Of a stretch of 64,000 nucleotides of DNA, positions 43,951 to 56,445 are shown one piece after another. This stretch comes from Pleurotus ostreatus/Saccharomyces cerevisiae fusant (lineage: Eukaryota > Opisthokonta). Under the pieces are notes generated by a model. The model saw nothing but the letters and a program-made list of their open reading frames with translations. It was not told the origin of the DNA and made no database searches. Within the stretch, counting starts at the first letter, position 1. Every line of letters starts with the position of its first letter. The stretch is taken from positions 103,009 to 167,008 of the forward strand of contig JAMQCK010000027.1 of the NCBI GenBank assembly GCA_024196135.1, given 5' to 3'. Both the position numbers and the translations under genes were made by a program.

Positions 43951-44769
43951 TTAATTCAAGGGCGCAACCTGCAAGGTAACCCCGTAGCAGTCGTGGACCA
44001 CGACACGGTTTCCTTCCCATATGTTCGTCGGGGAAATATTATAGTACACCTCGTTCAACCCCCAATCGTTCCCAGTAGGGCAAAGAGACCACAGAGAATC
44101 CTCCCCATGTACGGCTAGCGTCGGATACCTGCAATTCTCTGCTGCGTGGATGGGTCAGTAGACGTTCATAAATATCTGGAATGCGCGGTGTGAACGACTA
44201 GACACTTACTAGCAGGAAGGACGCTGAATAGGTCCGCGCCGGGAGGACCGTTCTCTGTCGAGAACCATCCTATGCTATCCCCTGAATCGCAGCGTACTGC
44301 GTTGGTGTCACTAATCCAATAGTCACTTGCTGAGAGAGCGACATTGAAGGCATGAGCGCACGCACCATGATTCGTTCCCGCCATAGGCATGCAATGCGCC
44401 ATCGACAAGCCCGAGGCTAGGAAAGGTATTGTTATGCGCTGACGCGTACGTCTAGTGCATGCCGAATAGCTGTCAGCACAACACAGTGCAGAGGCTTGCC
44501 ACAAACGGTGCATTACTGACCGACGTCCAATAGATTGCCGAATAATCGAAGACAACTAGTGGGCGGTCAGCTGGTGCAGTAGTCTGCTCCCTGTCCGTCA
44601 TCATACATTCAAGACCGAGAACAAGAGGCACGCCTGTGTCGTTGGCGTTCGGGAGGGTTTTGTTCAGCGCAGCGAGCGTGAAGTTGTACGGCAGCGTCCT
44701 CAGCTGAGCGAAAGCAGTCGACGCCAGAAGCGCGGGCGCGGGGAATGGTGAAAGAAGGCTCGAACGCAT
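43951..44769 (-). CDS. Small secreted protein, family copy E
   Basis: Fifth family member, about 20 kb from the other four. The signal peptide MRSSLLSPFPAPALLASTAF is followed by AQLRTLPYNFTLAALNKTLP with NANDTGVPLVLG. The end is assembled as YPTLAVHGEDSLWSLCPTGN, then NEVYYNISP and DCYGVTLQVAPLN, stop at 43951-43953. The conserved Cys pair (WSLC, DCY) is present. Middle exons are less clear but include SIGWFSTENGPPGADLFSV. Its promoter resembles that of copy A (ACCGACCCGC and TACCCTCTCGCCAGC phrases on the minus strand), so it probably arose by duplication of A. The function is unknown. Confidence 0.7.
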
Positions 44770-45946
44770 GGAGAGTGGATGGTTAGTCGTTATGATAGTT
44801 AGAAAGGCAGGCAATGGCTGATAAAGTAAATGCGGGGTCACGCACTTTTTCATACTTCAGTGCCGCGATCTCGAGAGGAGTTCCTAGGCGTCCAGGGGCA
44901 TCTTGTCAAGCGGCCTTTAGAAAGCGCCGACAGTCCTAACACCGTGGTCCGTCCGGTGCGGGTCGGTAGGAACGAGCGCCGCGACGACGAACTAGCTGGC
45001 GAGAGGGTAGCATGGGCCCTGGATGCCAACGTTGATGTAAAATCCGCACAGTGAACTGTACATGGGTAGGTCGGCAGCGCTGCCAGTCACAGCATGGGGT
45101 GCCGGTTCATCCTGTCCAGGACCTTAGGTGACGGCGGGCAGCCTATCCGTTGTCCGAGGCACAGCGACGGAGCACGACGAAGAACAGCCACTCCGATTTT
45201 GACGAACGGCGGCCCTCACAGTTAGAAGTGCTGCCAGAAAGATTCCTAAACATAAGATGTTCGAAAGCGCTTCGCTTGTAGCAACGTGGTCCAGGCGGAG
45301 TAGGGATCTGGACAAAGAAGTTCACCATTGCGCTCCGGCAGGTACCGGGATAGCCATGCGATGGACCTACAAAGTTGCCGCACAGCTCCGTCCAGGGAAT
45401 TATCCGCGCTCGAGGCATGGGGAATGTGAGTCCAAGATGCCTTGAGGGGACTGACTCCGCGATCCTCAGCCTCGACCCAGAGTTGCATGTTATGAGCATG
45501 GTCATACTAGCAAAAGCAAGAACCAGGTAATCTAGATATGTACAAGCGTAACGAATGGACGCGCACACGACCAGCAGCGGGCCATGCGCGACGAGAACAT
45601 CGTCACCGGCAAACGTAGTTCGTGAGGTACGAAATAGTCGAGGTAGCGTAGAAGCTGGTCGAGGTCGAGATAGCAGGCCAGTCGAGGTAGCATAAGCGAG
45701 TGCGGGAGGGATTACAACAACAGTCCGGCTCTACGTCGACCTAGCAATGTCCGGGGCTGTATGTATATGCGAGCAATGGTTCGGGATTCCAGGCTTGTCT
45801 GTGCGTTCGTATAGGATGCAAAGGGGGTAGGTGTGAAGATCAAGCGACGGCGAGGTATCAATACAGCTACATACACGTGTTTGGGTTGTAGGTTGGGTGG
45901 TATCAGGGGTTAGCAAGGGCAGGAGAACGACCATGAAGATGGTCGC
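44770..45946. other. Promoter of copy E and gene-free interval
   Basis: 44890-45009 contains the diverged counterpart of the copy A promoter, including CCGCTTGACAAGATGCCCCT in place of the shared element; no good TATA box is retained. The rest up to the 3' end of the GT2 gene has only short motif-free frames. Confidence 0.4.
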
Positions 45947-48900
45947 TCAGTACGAGAAGACCATGAGCCATGGGTTCAAGACGATCTGGGTGTGTTGTCA
46001 GAATGACCCCACGAGCGCAGGAAGGGACTATAGCTTACCGGGAACAGGATGTGGCATCCGCACACGATACTCAGCGGGAAGATGACCGCCCAGCCCGTGC
46101 CGTCGACGCGCCATGCGTAGGGGACGAGCGACGTGCTGCAGATGATCATGCCCGCGATGATCGCGAAGGACACCAGCATCGAGAACCAGAAGCGCTTGAA
46201 GATCTTCGGGATCTCCTTGAAGAAGTTCGAACGCTCGACCTCCTTGATCGTCGCACTCCAGGTGATGTTGTACGAGAAGAGATGCGCGAGGAGGGCCACG
46301 GAGATGTGGATTGCGAGGCCGCCGAAGAAGAAAAAGCTGCGAGGGAGAAGGGTCAGGAACACGGAGCGAACGAGGTAAAACAAAGGGACTAACAAGAACG
46401 GCACCCATTTGATGTTCTCCAAGAAGCCCGTGAGAAGCTCGTTGTTGCCCAACCGGTACTGCAGGAGCGTGTACCCCACGTTGCCCGACCCGATGAAAAC
46501 GACAGTGGTGGCGAGCCAGATTTCGAACGAGGCGATGTAGAAGCCGTCGACGGTGAACTGGAAGCCGAGGAATACGTAGTTGATGATACCGATGGTGATG
46601 GCGGCCGCGATACCGTCTAGATGGCTAGGTGAGCTGAAGATCTATGGGCATAGGAGAGCAGGCCTTACAGTAGGAGAACATGTAGGCCATCATAGAGATC
46701 TTGTAGTGTATCGGCGCGTTGCTCCACATAAAGCGGTGGATCTGGTGCGCGATAGGCCCTTTACGCCACCACTGGACTAGCGGGTTGAAGAGGAGCCTGA
46801 CCACTGAGTCAGTAAGCTGTTTACGGGTAGCATAGAATGCCCACTCGTTGCAGCCGTAGGCGTACTTCTGCCAGCGGTTCAACTCGTCGTCGACCGAGAG
46901 CGAGACACCCTCCTTGAACCCACCGAGCGAGTACGTCGCCCAGCGAATGATGTACCCGCGCATCAGCAGCCGCAGCGCCATGTCGAAGTCCTCCGACACA
47001 TTGCTCTCCGACCAGATCTTCTCCTTCCCATCCGCCGGGTCCACAAACGCCGCGTCTTGGATCGCCTGCCACCGCAAGAACGCATTGTGCCCCACGAACG
47101 GCGCGACCTCGCCATTGGCGCACGCCATCGAGATACACCTGTTGATCCTGCGCGTAAAGTACGCGATGCCGTTCTCGAAGTAGTGGTGCGCGACCTGCAT
47201 GACGTCGGACTCGTGCTGGATGATGGCGACGGTCGGGCACTCGCGCATCTCGCGCGCGGCGTCGCGGAGGCAGTCCTCGGGGACGACGGTGTCGGAGTCG
47301 ACGATGAGGATGATCTCGCCGATGCGGGAGGCGCGTGCGTTGGCAGCCCAGGGCTTGAAGCGGCGGCCGGATTCCTCAAAGGTCTCCTCGATGGCCTTCT
47401 GGAGAGCGCGCTCCTCGAGGCTTTCCGAAGCTGGGTGCTCGACGTCGTTGTCCTGACCGTCGCGGCCGACGTACTGGGTACCGTAACGCGGAGGTTGAAC
47501 GATAGCACCTATACATGTCAATCAGCCTTCGCCCGTGCATGGCTTGAAGGATACTGACCAGTGGCACCGCTGCTCTGGCTTACGCCCGATAACCGGTTGG
47601 TCGCCGCCGGACGCTGCGGCTGCGGCAACTCGCCCTCCTGCCTCGCCAGCTCCGCAAGCGTCGGCATCTTCTCGTTCCCCTCATCGCGCATCAGGTCCTC
47701 CAAAATTCGCTCGACCTTCAGCGACAGCGCCAGCCCGTAGTTCATGTTCGACGCCTTCTTGAAGCGGCCCGCGCGCACAAAGCCCGGGTCCGCGCCGCCA
47801 GCGTCGCCCTTCTTGCGCGAACCCCAGCCGTGCCCCGGGCGCGCGACCCAGCCGATGTTGTGGTTCGCGTAAAATGCGAGACGCTCGTCGCGCTCGGCTT
47901 GGGGGAGGAGCTGCGGATGGGGCGGAGAGCGTGTGAGCAGTGTTCTCGTCACGATAACACGCAAACCGGCTCACCCGCAAGCCGTCGTCGTTAACAAAGA
48001 TAGTCGAGGAACCGCCCTGGCGCGCATACGTCTGCATGGCCTTCTTGAGGGACTCAATGGACGGCGTTCTATAGCGGGATTAGCTCCAACTCTATAAGCA
48101 CCAGCGTTTCGCCGAATCGGAGCCGCGGTATGGTGTAATCACTTACAGCACGCTCTCCAAGCTCTCCTTGTAGACGGGCATCTGGATCGTGACGTGAGGC
48201 AAGTTCTCGTCAACCTCCCTGGATTTTGCGGTCAGTTTCGGCATAAAGGAAAAAAGGAGGCGGTGGAATGAGGGGAGATATACGTACTTGCTTGGACGCG
48301 GCTTGATAGCGCTGTAGTACTTGCTGTTTTCGTGGTAGTGTGCGACCGGACCAATGACCATAGACACGTTCTGCACGATCTGCAGCGCGAAAAAGAGCGA
48401 GACGCAGTAGAGCAGCGGTATCGTTGCGCAGAGCGCAAGACTGAAAAGACATGAGCCAAATTCTTGTGAGGCATTTGCGTTTGGAAGGGAGAACTCACCG
48501 GATATAATCGCTATCCAGCACCAATTCCTCCAGCAAAACCTTGATACCCTGGCCAATAAAGACCATGGACAAGCCCGCCGCGATGCCGTTGTAGAGGGGG
48601 GCCCAGAGCTTGGCTGGTCTGCGGCTCGCGAGCGATTCCGCGTCGGCGACGGTAGTCTCCTTGACGCCGACCTTCTTGCCGTACCAGTTCCGCTTAACCT
48701 TAACCTTACCGGTGGCCTTCCCCTTCTCGGACTGCTCGTTACTGCTACCAGAACCGCCGAGCTCGTTCGCCTAGAGCGCGTGTCAGTTAAGCGTGGTGAG
48801 AAGGCAAGGTAAGGGAGTATGTTAGGACGTAGAAGAGGAGGTTGACACGTACCTGCAAGTTAGCATGGCTGTAGCTGCTGCTATCGCGCAGGGACCCGTG

Positions 48901-49647
48901 GCCGCCGACAGAGCCACCTATGCTCGGGCTGAGCAGGCTGCTGCCATTGGGCCGGCTGCGCCAGAGCAGCTTGATAAGGCGCTCTTCGAAGTCGTTGCAC
49001 GTTGGAATGATGCTCTCCAGCGAATGGGACCAAACGACCAGCACGCGTTCGTCGCGCTAATAATGCCTGTCAGCCTCATGTCTTTGCGGGCGATATGGGA
49101 AACGCGGCGATGTGGGGGCTCAGAATTCCAATTCAAACACCTTCGATGAAGCGAGAGATAACGTTTTGGGGGAGGTGTGGCGGGAGGGAGGGGATATCGT
49201 GGCGAGGGGGGAATGGGGAGGACACGCACGATGAACGCTGCACACTGCTCCTTCGAAGCGTAGGGGAGCTGCATCATGGTGTCGAGGACTTGTATCCGGG
49301 TGCTCGCGTCGACATAGAGCGAGCGCTCGCCCTCAGGGAGCTGCGATAGCGCAGCGTGGACCGCGGCTGAGCGAACCTGGCGTCGAGATGAGTACCTATA
49401 CTTCCTGAAGTCGCGTGCGACGCACCTTGACCGCAACGGCGGGGTTGAGAGCGGTCACCGCCGTCTCAAAAGGCTCGAGGGAGAGGTTCTCGTAGGGGAA
49501 GATGCGGAACTCGATGGGGTCCTCGTTCACGCGGAGCGCGACGCCGGACGACACGTTCTCTTCGTGGGGGCGGAACCAGGCGTCCCCCTGCGTCTGCTTG
49601 AAGAGCCAGTGGAGGAGCGCATCGTATCGGTCGTAGTCCATCGCCAT
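45947..49647 (-). CDS. Membrane-bound processive GT2 glycosyltransferase (chitin/cellulose-synthase-like)
   Basis: Large gene with about ten or more introns, starting MAMDYDRYDALLHWLFKQTQ. N-terminal transmembrane segments (LYNGIAAGLSMVFIGQGIKV; LALCATIPLLYCVSLFFALQ) precede the GT-A domain: VTIQMPVYKESLESVL, TIFVNDDGLR, IILIVDSDTVVPED (acidic UDP-sugar/metal motif), GHNAFLRWQAIQ and SNVSEDFDMALRLLMRGY (catalytic acid). It continues DDELNRWQKYAYGCNEWAF, MWSNAPIHYKISMMAYMFSY and several C-terminal membrane helices, ending NPWLMVFSY. The layout fits the fungal GT2 group distinct from true chitin synthases; a fungal GT2 of this general type is needed for hyphal growth in some plant pathogens. 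No classic QxxRW is seen. The product is unknown; an extracellular polysaccharide is likely. Confidence 0.8.
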
Positions 49648-51533
49648 CGTGCTGGACCTGCGACGCGGAGGAGGGGGAGAGGATGGGGGATGGGGAATGA
49701 ACGAGTGACGGTGGCTGTAAAGAAGGACCAAATGCAGCCGCCGAAGTCGTAAGAGGGAAGAAAACCCGCAGCGCAAAAAATGCGTCGGACTGCGTGCGAA
49801 CGGGCGAGATAATGACCTCGGGATGACCTCACAGGGCGGGGAGCGCTACTCTATCGTTGCCAGCAGATCTCTTATCAAATGTGCGGGCGAACGGCGGACA
49901 AATACCGAGCGCTGGCCTTGAGGCTTCCGCGCTTCCTGTCGTGCGAGCGCGTACATGCTAGGTAGGTGGGGAACGACAGCAGAAGTGAGGAAGTATGGAT
50001 TTTCCAGCGTTTTGAACAACTTCGCGGCGAGGACATGGTGGTTCAGGACAAAAAGTACAGCGCCGGCCAGATCAATTTCGCACTTCCTTTTTCGGGGAAA
50101 TCGCCCGCACCGCACAACGCCAGGCGCAGCGACGGCGACCCACACGCTGGCCTTCAATGACGACAAGCCGCACCCTAAAAACATACAGCACCCGTACCTC
50201 CGAGCATGACAATTCGCACGCACCGAGCCTCGACGTCGAGCTGTACGTTTTGCTCGCTATCTCATGTCGTTAGAAGGCAGGAATGAACGCTCTCCGGGCT
50301 CATCTCGTACAAGCGCGGCGAAGGAGGGGAGGCGGAGGAGGAGCGGTATGTTATCTGGTTCAATGAATAAAAGCTGTCAGCCGGCATTCTGTGATTGGTT
50401 AATCAAAGCGGAAGCAATTTTATGTGATTGAAAGTGATCCCGATCAACCGATCAACCGGTTTCCATCGCTCGATTTGGAAGTCTTTGTTCACAGCAGCTA
50501 ATCACCATCCAGCACGTGACACAGCGAACATCTAGAATTGCCCACCTTCCTGGCTGAAAATGGTGATGAAACTATGAATCAAGGTGGATATAGGGCTTAT
50601 TTATACGCATGTTCAGCGTGACAAGAGGTGAGGATGGTAGTCTGATGTGCAAGAAAGGTATAGCCCTGAATCCCCTTGTCAAAAACTGGCGGCCGTCGAC
50701 TACGCAATCTTTATGACCAGCATCTACAAGGGTGTCAATTTGGAAGAATCATAAGCAGGTTTTGAGAGGAGTTGTCTGGTGTGGCAGAAGGCAGATACGA
50801 TACACTCCGAAGCCCTTAATCAAACCGTGGGAAACGGCTTGGAACAACGCTTGCCAAAAGGGGATGTTGGGAAACAGCGCAAACAAGTGTAAATGTTAAC
50901 GTTGTCTTCTGCTTCCATCTCAGCGCATCAACCTAGCGGCCTGCTGTCATCCAACCGCTGCTGAACTTGTTGCAATCCATGCACAGGCCGAAGCGAGAGA
51001 TGAAGGTCGCAGGTCACTTGATCAAACAGAACTCGAAAGCAGCCCCAATACAATGCCTTTCGCCTCCTACGCGCCAGAATGCAAACAGTGCAGCTTCTGA
51101 TCCGTCTTTCCTCTCGTCTTCTATGCATACAACAGTCGAATGCGAGGACGCGGAAAAGCTAAAGTTCGCCATAAGTACCACGTGCGCCTCGGTTTCAGCC
51201 GATTGGACACCGCGCCGGACTTCTGACCCAGCCCACCGTCTCTCGTCTTAACCAGCGTGGTCTTCAGTCCAGATGGCTAGTCGCGCCATGGCTCGATGTC
51301 CGGAGCGATAATTAGCGACGATGACCGGGCGATGACCGGCTAGTTTGCCCCACGCCGATGAAACCCGGCTACGTAATGTGCAGGCGGGACGCGAGCCTCT
51401 TGCTTTCCCCCTCCCAACATGGATGAATTGTAGGTGTCAAGACTCGGATTCTCTGCATCTTTTCTACCTCCCCCAGCATCTCGGAAGATATCTGACCTCA
51501 CTTCTTACTCCCAGGTCCTCCAAACATGGAGTC
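49648..51533. other. 1.9-kb divergent intergenic region
   Basis: Promoters of the GT2 gene (minus) and the acyltransferase gene (plus) lie at its ends. The middle (about 50340-50900) is AT-richer and includes a short repeat GATCAACC at 50444-50459. No gene or transposon end could be supported. Confidence 0.4.
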
Positions 51534-52812
51534 ATGGACCTTTTCACGATCCCCGCTCCCGAGGACCGCTTCGGGCCGAACTGGCACACCTATTTCACCA
51601 TACTAGGCCCCGCGCAGCTATGTTATGGACTCTTCGCACTGCTGGTTACCCTCCCCAACACAAGATTGCTACGCATAGCTCTCCTCCCGATCGCGCTGTA
51701 CTTGTACTTCCGCGCGGGTACCCTATTGGACGTTGCAAAGGACATCCCGGTGTCGGACTACACGAAGGAGAGGTTGATACACTATAATCAAGGGCACTTG
51801 GTGCGTATCCCTCCAACGTACACCAGAGGTCGCGCTAATCAATCCCCAGATGACGCTCTTCGCCATGACGTGCCGAACCGTAGCGTGGACATGGCCCAGC
51901 AAGTCCTACCGCCGGATCGACCATAAGGAACCGACACGATCATTCACCACCATACTGCTCGACGGAATCGATCTCGCATTCAACATCCGCGGCATCGACT
52001 GGGACTGGTCCACCGGCCTTCGCCTCCCCCCACAAACGCGCACCCTCTCCTCGCGCGCAGCCTTCCTCCGCGAAACATTCGTCTCCGCCCTCTTTCACGG
52101 CTTCATTGTCGACGCGCTTCAGGCGATCATCCACGCCATGGGTCTCAACTCCCCCGCCGGCGGCAGTATTTTCGACCCCGCGCTCCCCCTGCATCTCCGC
52201 TACGCGCGGTCGACCGCACTTACCCTCCTCACCGGCCTCACCATCTGGGCAGGCCTGCAAGCGTCGTACGACATCTGTACGCTCGTCGGCGTCGGCCTCC
52301 TGCGGCAAGCCCCCGCGCGCTGGCCGCCTGTGTTCGATAGGCCATGGGCCGCAACGAGCGTGAGCGCGTACTGGGGCGCGCACTGGCACCAGGTGCTGCG
52401 CGACGTCTTCGTGAGCGTCGGCTCGCGACCGCTCACGCACGTCCTCGTCAAGCTCTGCGGCCCGAAGTGGGGCAAGTCACTCGGACTCGTCGGCGCGTAC
52501 GTCGTGTCGGGCCTGCTGCACGATGCGGGTCTGTGGGGGCAAGGAAGGGGACACGACCCTTTGCGCGTCGTGGGCTTCTTCGTGATGTCGGGCGGGGTTG
52601 GCATGTTGGTGGAGGTCACAATATACAGGTTGACGGGGAAGAAGGTCGAGGGGCCTTTAGGATGGATATGGACGATGGTGTGGCTGGTGGGATGGGGGCA
52701 TTTGGTGACGGAGGCCTGGCTATCGCGCGGCTTGGCGGGCTGTGTGCTGATTCCGGATCCATTGCGGCCCGTGCCGAGGCTGCTAAAAGCGCTCAACAGT
52801 ATATACCACTAG
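51534..52812 (+). CDS. MBOAT / wax-synthase-domain acyltransferase
   Basis: Two exons with an intron of about 50 bases after IHYNQGHL. The protein has multiple hydrophobic helices (LGPAQLCYGLFALLVTLPN; LRIALLPIALYLYF; LTLLTGLTIWAGLQ; GLVGAYVVSGLLHDAG; IWTMVWLVGWGHLVTEAWL). The signature AYWGAHWHQVLRDVF and the later SGLLHDAG supply the conserved WHQ-x-LR-x-F block and catalytic His of the MBOAT_2/wax-synthase domain. The RGIDWDWSTG segment is also typical. Members transfer acetyl or longer acyl groups to alcohols, including terpenoid or other secondary-metabolite hydroxyls in fungi. No terpene synthase or P450 accompanies it here, so its substrate is unknown. About 410 aa, usual length. Confidence 0.82.
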
Positions 52813-53166
52813 TCCATGCGCAGTACGAAATGTACTATGGATTTTCCGTGTTGCCAAGAGCGGAGTGTGTATCGATGAAGCAGCACGGTAGGGCGAGTGA
52901 AGGTCCAGGTCAAGTCATCAATGAGGAGCTCTTGGTGAAGGATACTTTCAAGATGTGTCCACCGCATGAGTTTCGCTATGAAACTCATCCATTGCATCCA
53001 TCTTTATTTGCTCGTATGCTGGGCCAAACAAGCGCACATGTCTCAATGGATTTGCGGTTTCCTTCTTTAGTCATTATTGTATCTTGCAACAGACGTTCGC
53101 CGGGCGGCGTCTATCTCCCTTTTCTCCCCCTTCATTGTCCTATAAACCCGCGGGAATATATCCAAC
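52813..53166 (+). other. Promoter interval of the Gad8/Ypk kinase gene
   Basis: Head-to-tail spacing of 354 bases; a TATAAA at about 53141 lies close to the start codon. No gene seen. Confidence 0.4.
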
Positions 53167-54998
53167 ATGTCTGGCTGGAAGCTTGGCAGCAAAAGTGCGT
53201 AGCTTGCTGGTCCTCAAAACCTGTTCCTGAGCGACACGCAGAGGCGAAGGATGCGAAGGAGAGCGGAGCCATCTCCCGCTCCACGACGCCTATCCCCTCG
53301 CGCTCGGAGACCCCGAAGCCCCCCGGCGGGCCTGAGCAGTTCAGGTCCGGCATGCTCACCATCCGCATCTTCCAAGGTGCGTGTTGCTACGACGCATAGA
53401 CGCGCAACGCGCCTAACGCAACACAGGCCGCGGACTCGCGCTCCCTCCCAACACCCCCCTCCCTGAAAGCATCGCCAAGGCGCTCGAGAGCGCCCCGCAG
53501 GGCCGCCGCTCGACGAGCAATCGCGAGAGCGTGCAGCGCCGGCGCAACTGGTGGCTGCCATATGTCGTGCTCGAGTTCGACAAGAACGAGATCCTGATCG
53601 ACGCGATGGGCGGCGACCTGTCGAGCCCGGTGTGGAACTACCGCGCTGACTTGTGCGTGGCGCGATGCTGTGCGGGTGTAGCTGCTGACGGACTGCCCGC
53701 AGCGATGTCTCGCGCACGTCGAACATCTCGGTGTCGTCCTACCTGCGCACGGCGCCTGTGCAGGGCAAGGATGACATGGGGAACGACATCCTCATGGGCC
53801 GCGTCGACCTGACGCCCCAGCTCGACGGACACCACGCCTCCGACCAGTGGTACACCGCGACCGCCGGCTCGGGCTCCTTCCATCTCAAGGTCGACTTCAA
53901 GCCAACGCGCGCTGAGCCGCTGACGATCGAGGCGTTCGACCTGCTCAAGGTCATCGGAAAGGGTTCGTTTGGGAAGGTGATGCAGGTCCGGAAGAAGGAC
54001 ACGCAGCGGATCTACGCGCTGAAGACGATCCGCAAGGCGCACATCGCGCAGCGCCCGGGCGAGATCACGCACATCCTCGCCGAGCGCACCGTCCTTGCGC
54101 TCGTCAACAACCCGTTCATCGTGCCGCTCAAATTCTCCTTCCAGACCCCGGACAAACTCTACCTCGGTATGTCCTTCGTCAACGGCGGCGAGCTGTTCTA
54201 CCACCTCCAGCGCGAGGGCAAGTTCGACCAGGACCGCTCGCGCTTCTATGCTGCTGAGCTCCTGTGCGCGCTCGAGCACCTGCACGGCTTCAACGTCGTG
54301 TACCGCGACCTGAAGCCGGAAAACATCCTGCTCGACTACACGGGCCACATCGCGCTGTGCGACTTCGGCCTGTGCAAGCTCAACATGTCCGAGACGGAGA
54401 AGACGAACACGTTCTGCGGCACGCCCGAGTACATCGCGCCGGAGCTGCTCGAGAGTCAGGGGTACACGAAGACGGTCGACTGGTGGACGCTCGGAGTGCT
54501 CCTGTACGAGATGATGACCGGCCTGCCGCCCTTCTACGACGAGAACGTGAACACGATGTATCAGCGCATCCTCACCGACCCCCTCAACTTCCCGCCCGAC
54601 ATGTCTTCCGAGGCACGGAGCGTGATGACTGGCCTCCTGCAGCGCGACCCGTCAAAGCGGCTCGGGCACAATGGAGGGGAGGAGATCAAGCGCCATCCCT
54701 TCTTCGCCAAGTACGTCGACTGGGGCAAACTGTTGGCGAAGAAGATCCAGCCACCGTTCAAGCCGAGTGTGGTACGTCCATTGTATGACGCCTTATGTGA
54801 CTATCTGACTTGACCTCTCAGGAATCCGTACTCGACGTCGCAAACTTCGACCCCGACTTCACCAATGAGGAGGCGCAGGACTCGGTCGTCACCGACTCCG
54901 CGTTGTCCGAGACCGTGCAGGACCAGTTCCGCGGGTTCACATACAACCCCGCGAACGAGCACCTGAGCGAGAGCGTCAGCTATGCGAATGGGATGTAA
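53167..54998 (+). CDS. AGC kinase of the Gad8/Ypk1 (SGK-like) group, TORC2 effector
   Basis: Exon 1 (53167-53194) encodes MSGWKLGSK; exon 2 starts at 53242. The N-terminal region has a C2-like domain (GMLTIRIFQGRGLALPP; WWLPYVVLEFDKNEILID; ILMGRVDLTP). The kinase domain is intact: IGKGSFGKV, YALKTIRK, LAERTVLALVNNPFIVPL, YRDLKPENILLD, CDFGLCK, T-loop NTFCGTPEYIAPELL, VDWWTLGVLLYEMMTG. The C-terminal tail carries a turn-motif region and the hydrophobic motif FRGFTYNP, where the Thr would be the TORC2 site and the T-loop Thr the PDK1 site. This architecture is that of S. pombe Gad8 and yeast Ypk1, which control membrane lipid balance and stress responses. About five exons, full length. Confidence 0.92.
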
Positions 54999-55168
54999 GG
55001 GCGACACCGTCGGTAGGGGGACCGGGACGTCGGTCGTCCGAGTCGCCATTGGCATCGGGGCAGTACGCGCGCAGCTTATATACATAACCACGCCCGGGCG
55101 CGACGCGGGCGCCGCCGCCCGCAGTCCCGGTCGTCTTCTGAGATACAGCAAAGGTGATAAACGGACCA

Positions 55169-55230
55169 TTAGGCGTAAGTTACATGATTAGCTAGGCGTA
55201 CATGATTAGCGACTGTAGGCGTACATGATA
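55169..55230 (+). repeat. Three-copy short tandem repeat
   Basis: Three imperfect copies of TAGGCGTA-(AGT)-TACATGATTAGC follow one another with 0-5 base spacers. A local slippage product downstream of the kinase gene. Confidence 0.6.
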
Positions 55231-56357
55231 TGTAGCTCTACTAGCTTGGATCCCCTCGTCGTTATTATTTGCAACTTTCTTCGCTTTCCAGCTCGCAGAT
55301 ACCTATAGAATCAGAGCATTGTCGTGAGATGGAGGGAACTTGGAGGCAAGTGCAATCGATATGCGACTCGTGTGTCCGAGGGAATCGGGGCAAAACAAAA
55401 CATTCCGAAAGGGGAAAGGTCATAAACAGCCGAGCCGGACAAACATGGGCAAATCTCACGGTTGTCTCTGACTTCCATGTTCCTCAACTTGCTATGCTAG
55501 CCTAGCTTCCGCACGGCTCGCAGACTCGCCGGAAATGAAGATGGGCGCCAGCGGCATATCATCACAGTCCTTCGACAAAGGCAGCTGATTACTTGAAACC
55601 CAACCTTCTGAAGTGAAGCGACTGCGATGAATCTGCTCTACAATGTCAAAAGTGACTAGAAGATTCCTTATGACTTGACCTGGAAACATTGCTTGACGGC
55701 GCTACGGTCTTTAGCACTTCTACCGAGCGACGCATCATGTCAACCCCGATCTCTGTCGACCATCGCACGTCAGAAGAATGGCCAATATCAGCACTCGACC
55801 CACTTTGACTACTTTCAAAACGGCCAAAGAGGCGATTAGCGTCTCTTGCGCTGCACTCGGGAGTATCATCAAGCACCGACCGCTTCGCGCCTGTCATGTG
55901 TCTCCAGGTGTCCCGTGTCAAGCACCCCAATCCCCGCACATTATGAAGATCATGTATGCCCAGTGATCCCGATTTCTCGCCTCTTTCCGTTCTTGTCGTC
56001 GAATCGGGTAGAACCCGGGTTGTCCTTCACTACCAGACACCCGATACGTCTACTTCCCCTCGTGTCGCAGGTCTTCTAGGTCGATGTAGCTGACAAGAAA
56101 GGTCTGTATCGCTGCGCAAGCACTCTGGCAATGTCTCTTATCATCGACAAGACCCGTCTATCGATGCCGCGCAACGAGGCCCACATGTCTGCTCTCGGAT
56201 TCTTCTGCCCACTGGCTGGCTTTCCAGGCGGTCTCCTTGTCAGCGAACTACCCGGGCATCCTCGCAGAATCCCGCACTTGACGTGCGCGCTCGCAGAGCA
56301 CATGGGTCCTCTTTCTCGACGACAGAGCTCGAGCGCCGCTGCGACGAGAGGTTTCAG

Positions 56358-56365
56358 TATATAAG
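56358..56365 (+). promoter_or_regulatory. TATA box of chitinase 4
   Basis: TATATAAG, about 81-88 bases before the ATG at 56446. Confidence 0.55.
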
Positions 56366-56445
56366 CCCGGTCGACGAACGCAGTCGATCACAAGCAGACC
56401 TGCTTTGTACTCCCTTTCGCAGCGAGAAAGTAGACCCCGGCGATC

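Larger units (their letters stand above)
54999..56445. other. Gene-free interval before chitinase 4
   Basis: About 1.45 kb without a supportable gene. It contains the short repeat at 55169-55230 and, at 56358-56365, the TATA box TATATAAG of chitinase 4. Confidence 0.4.
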
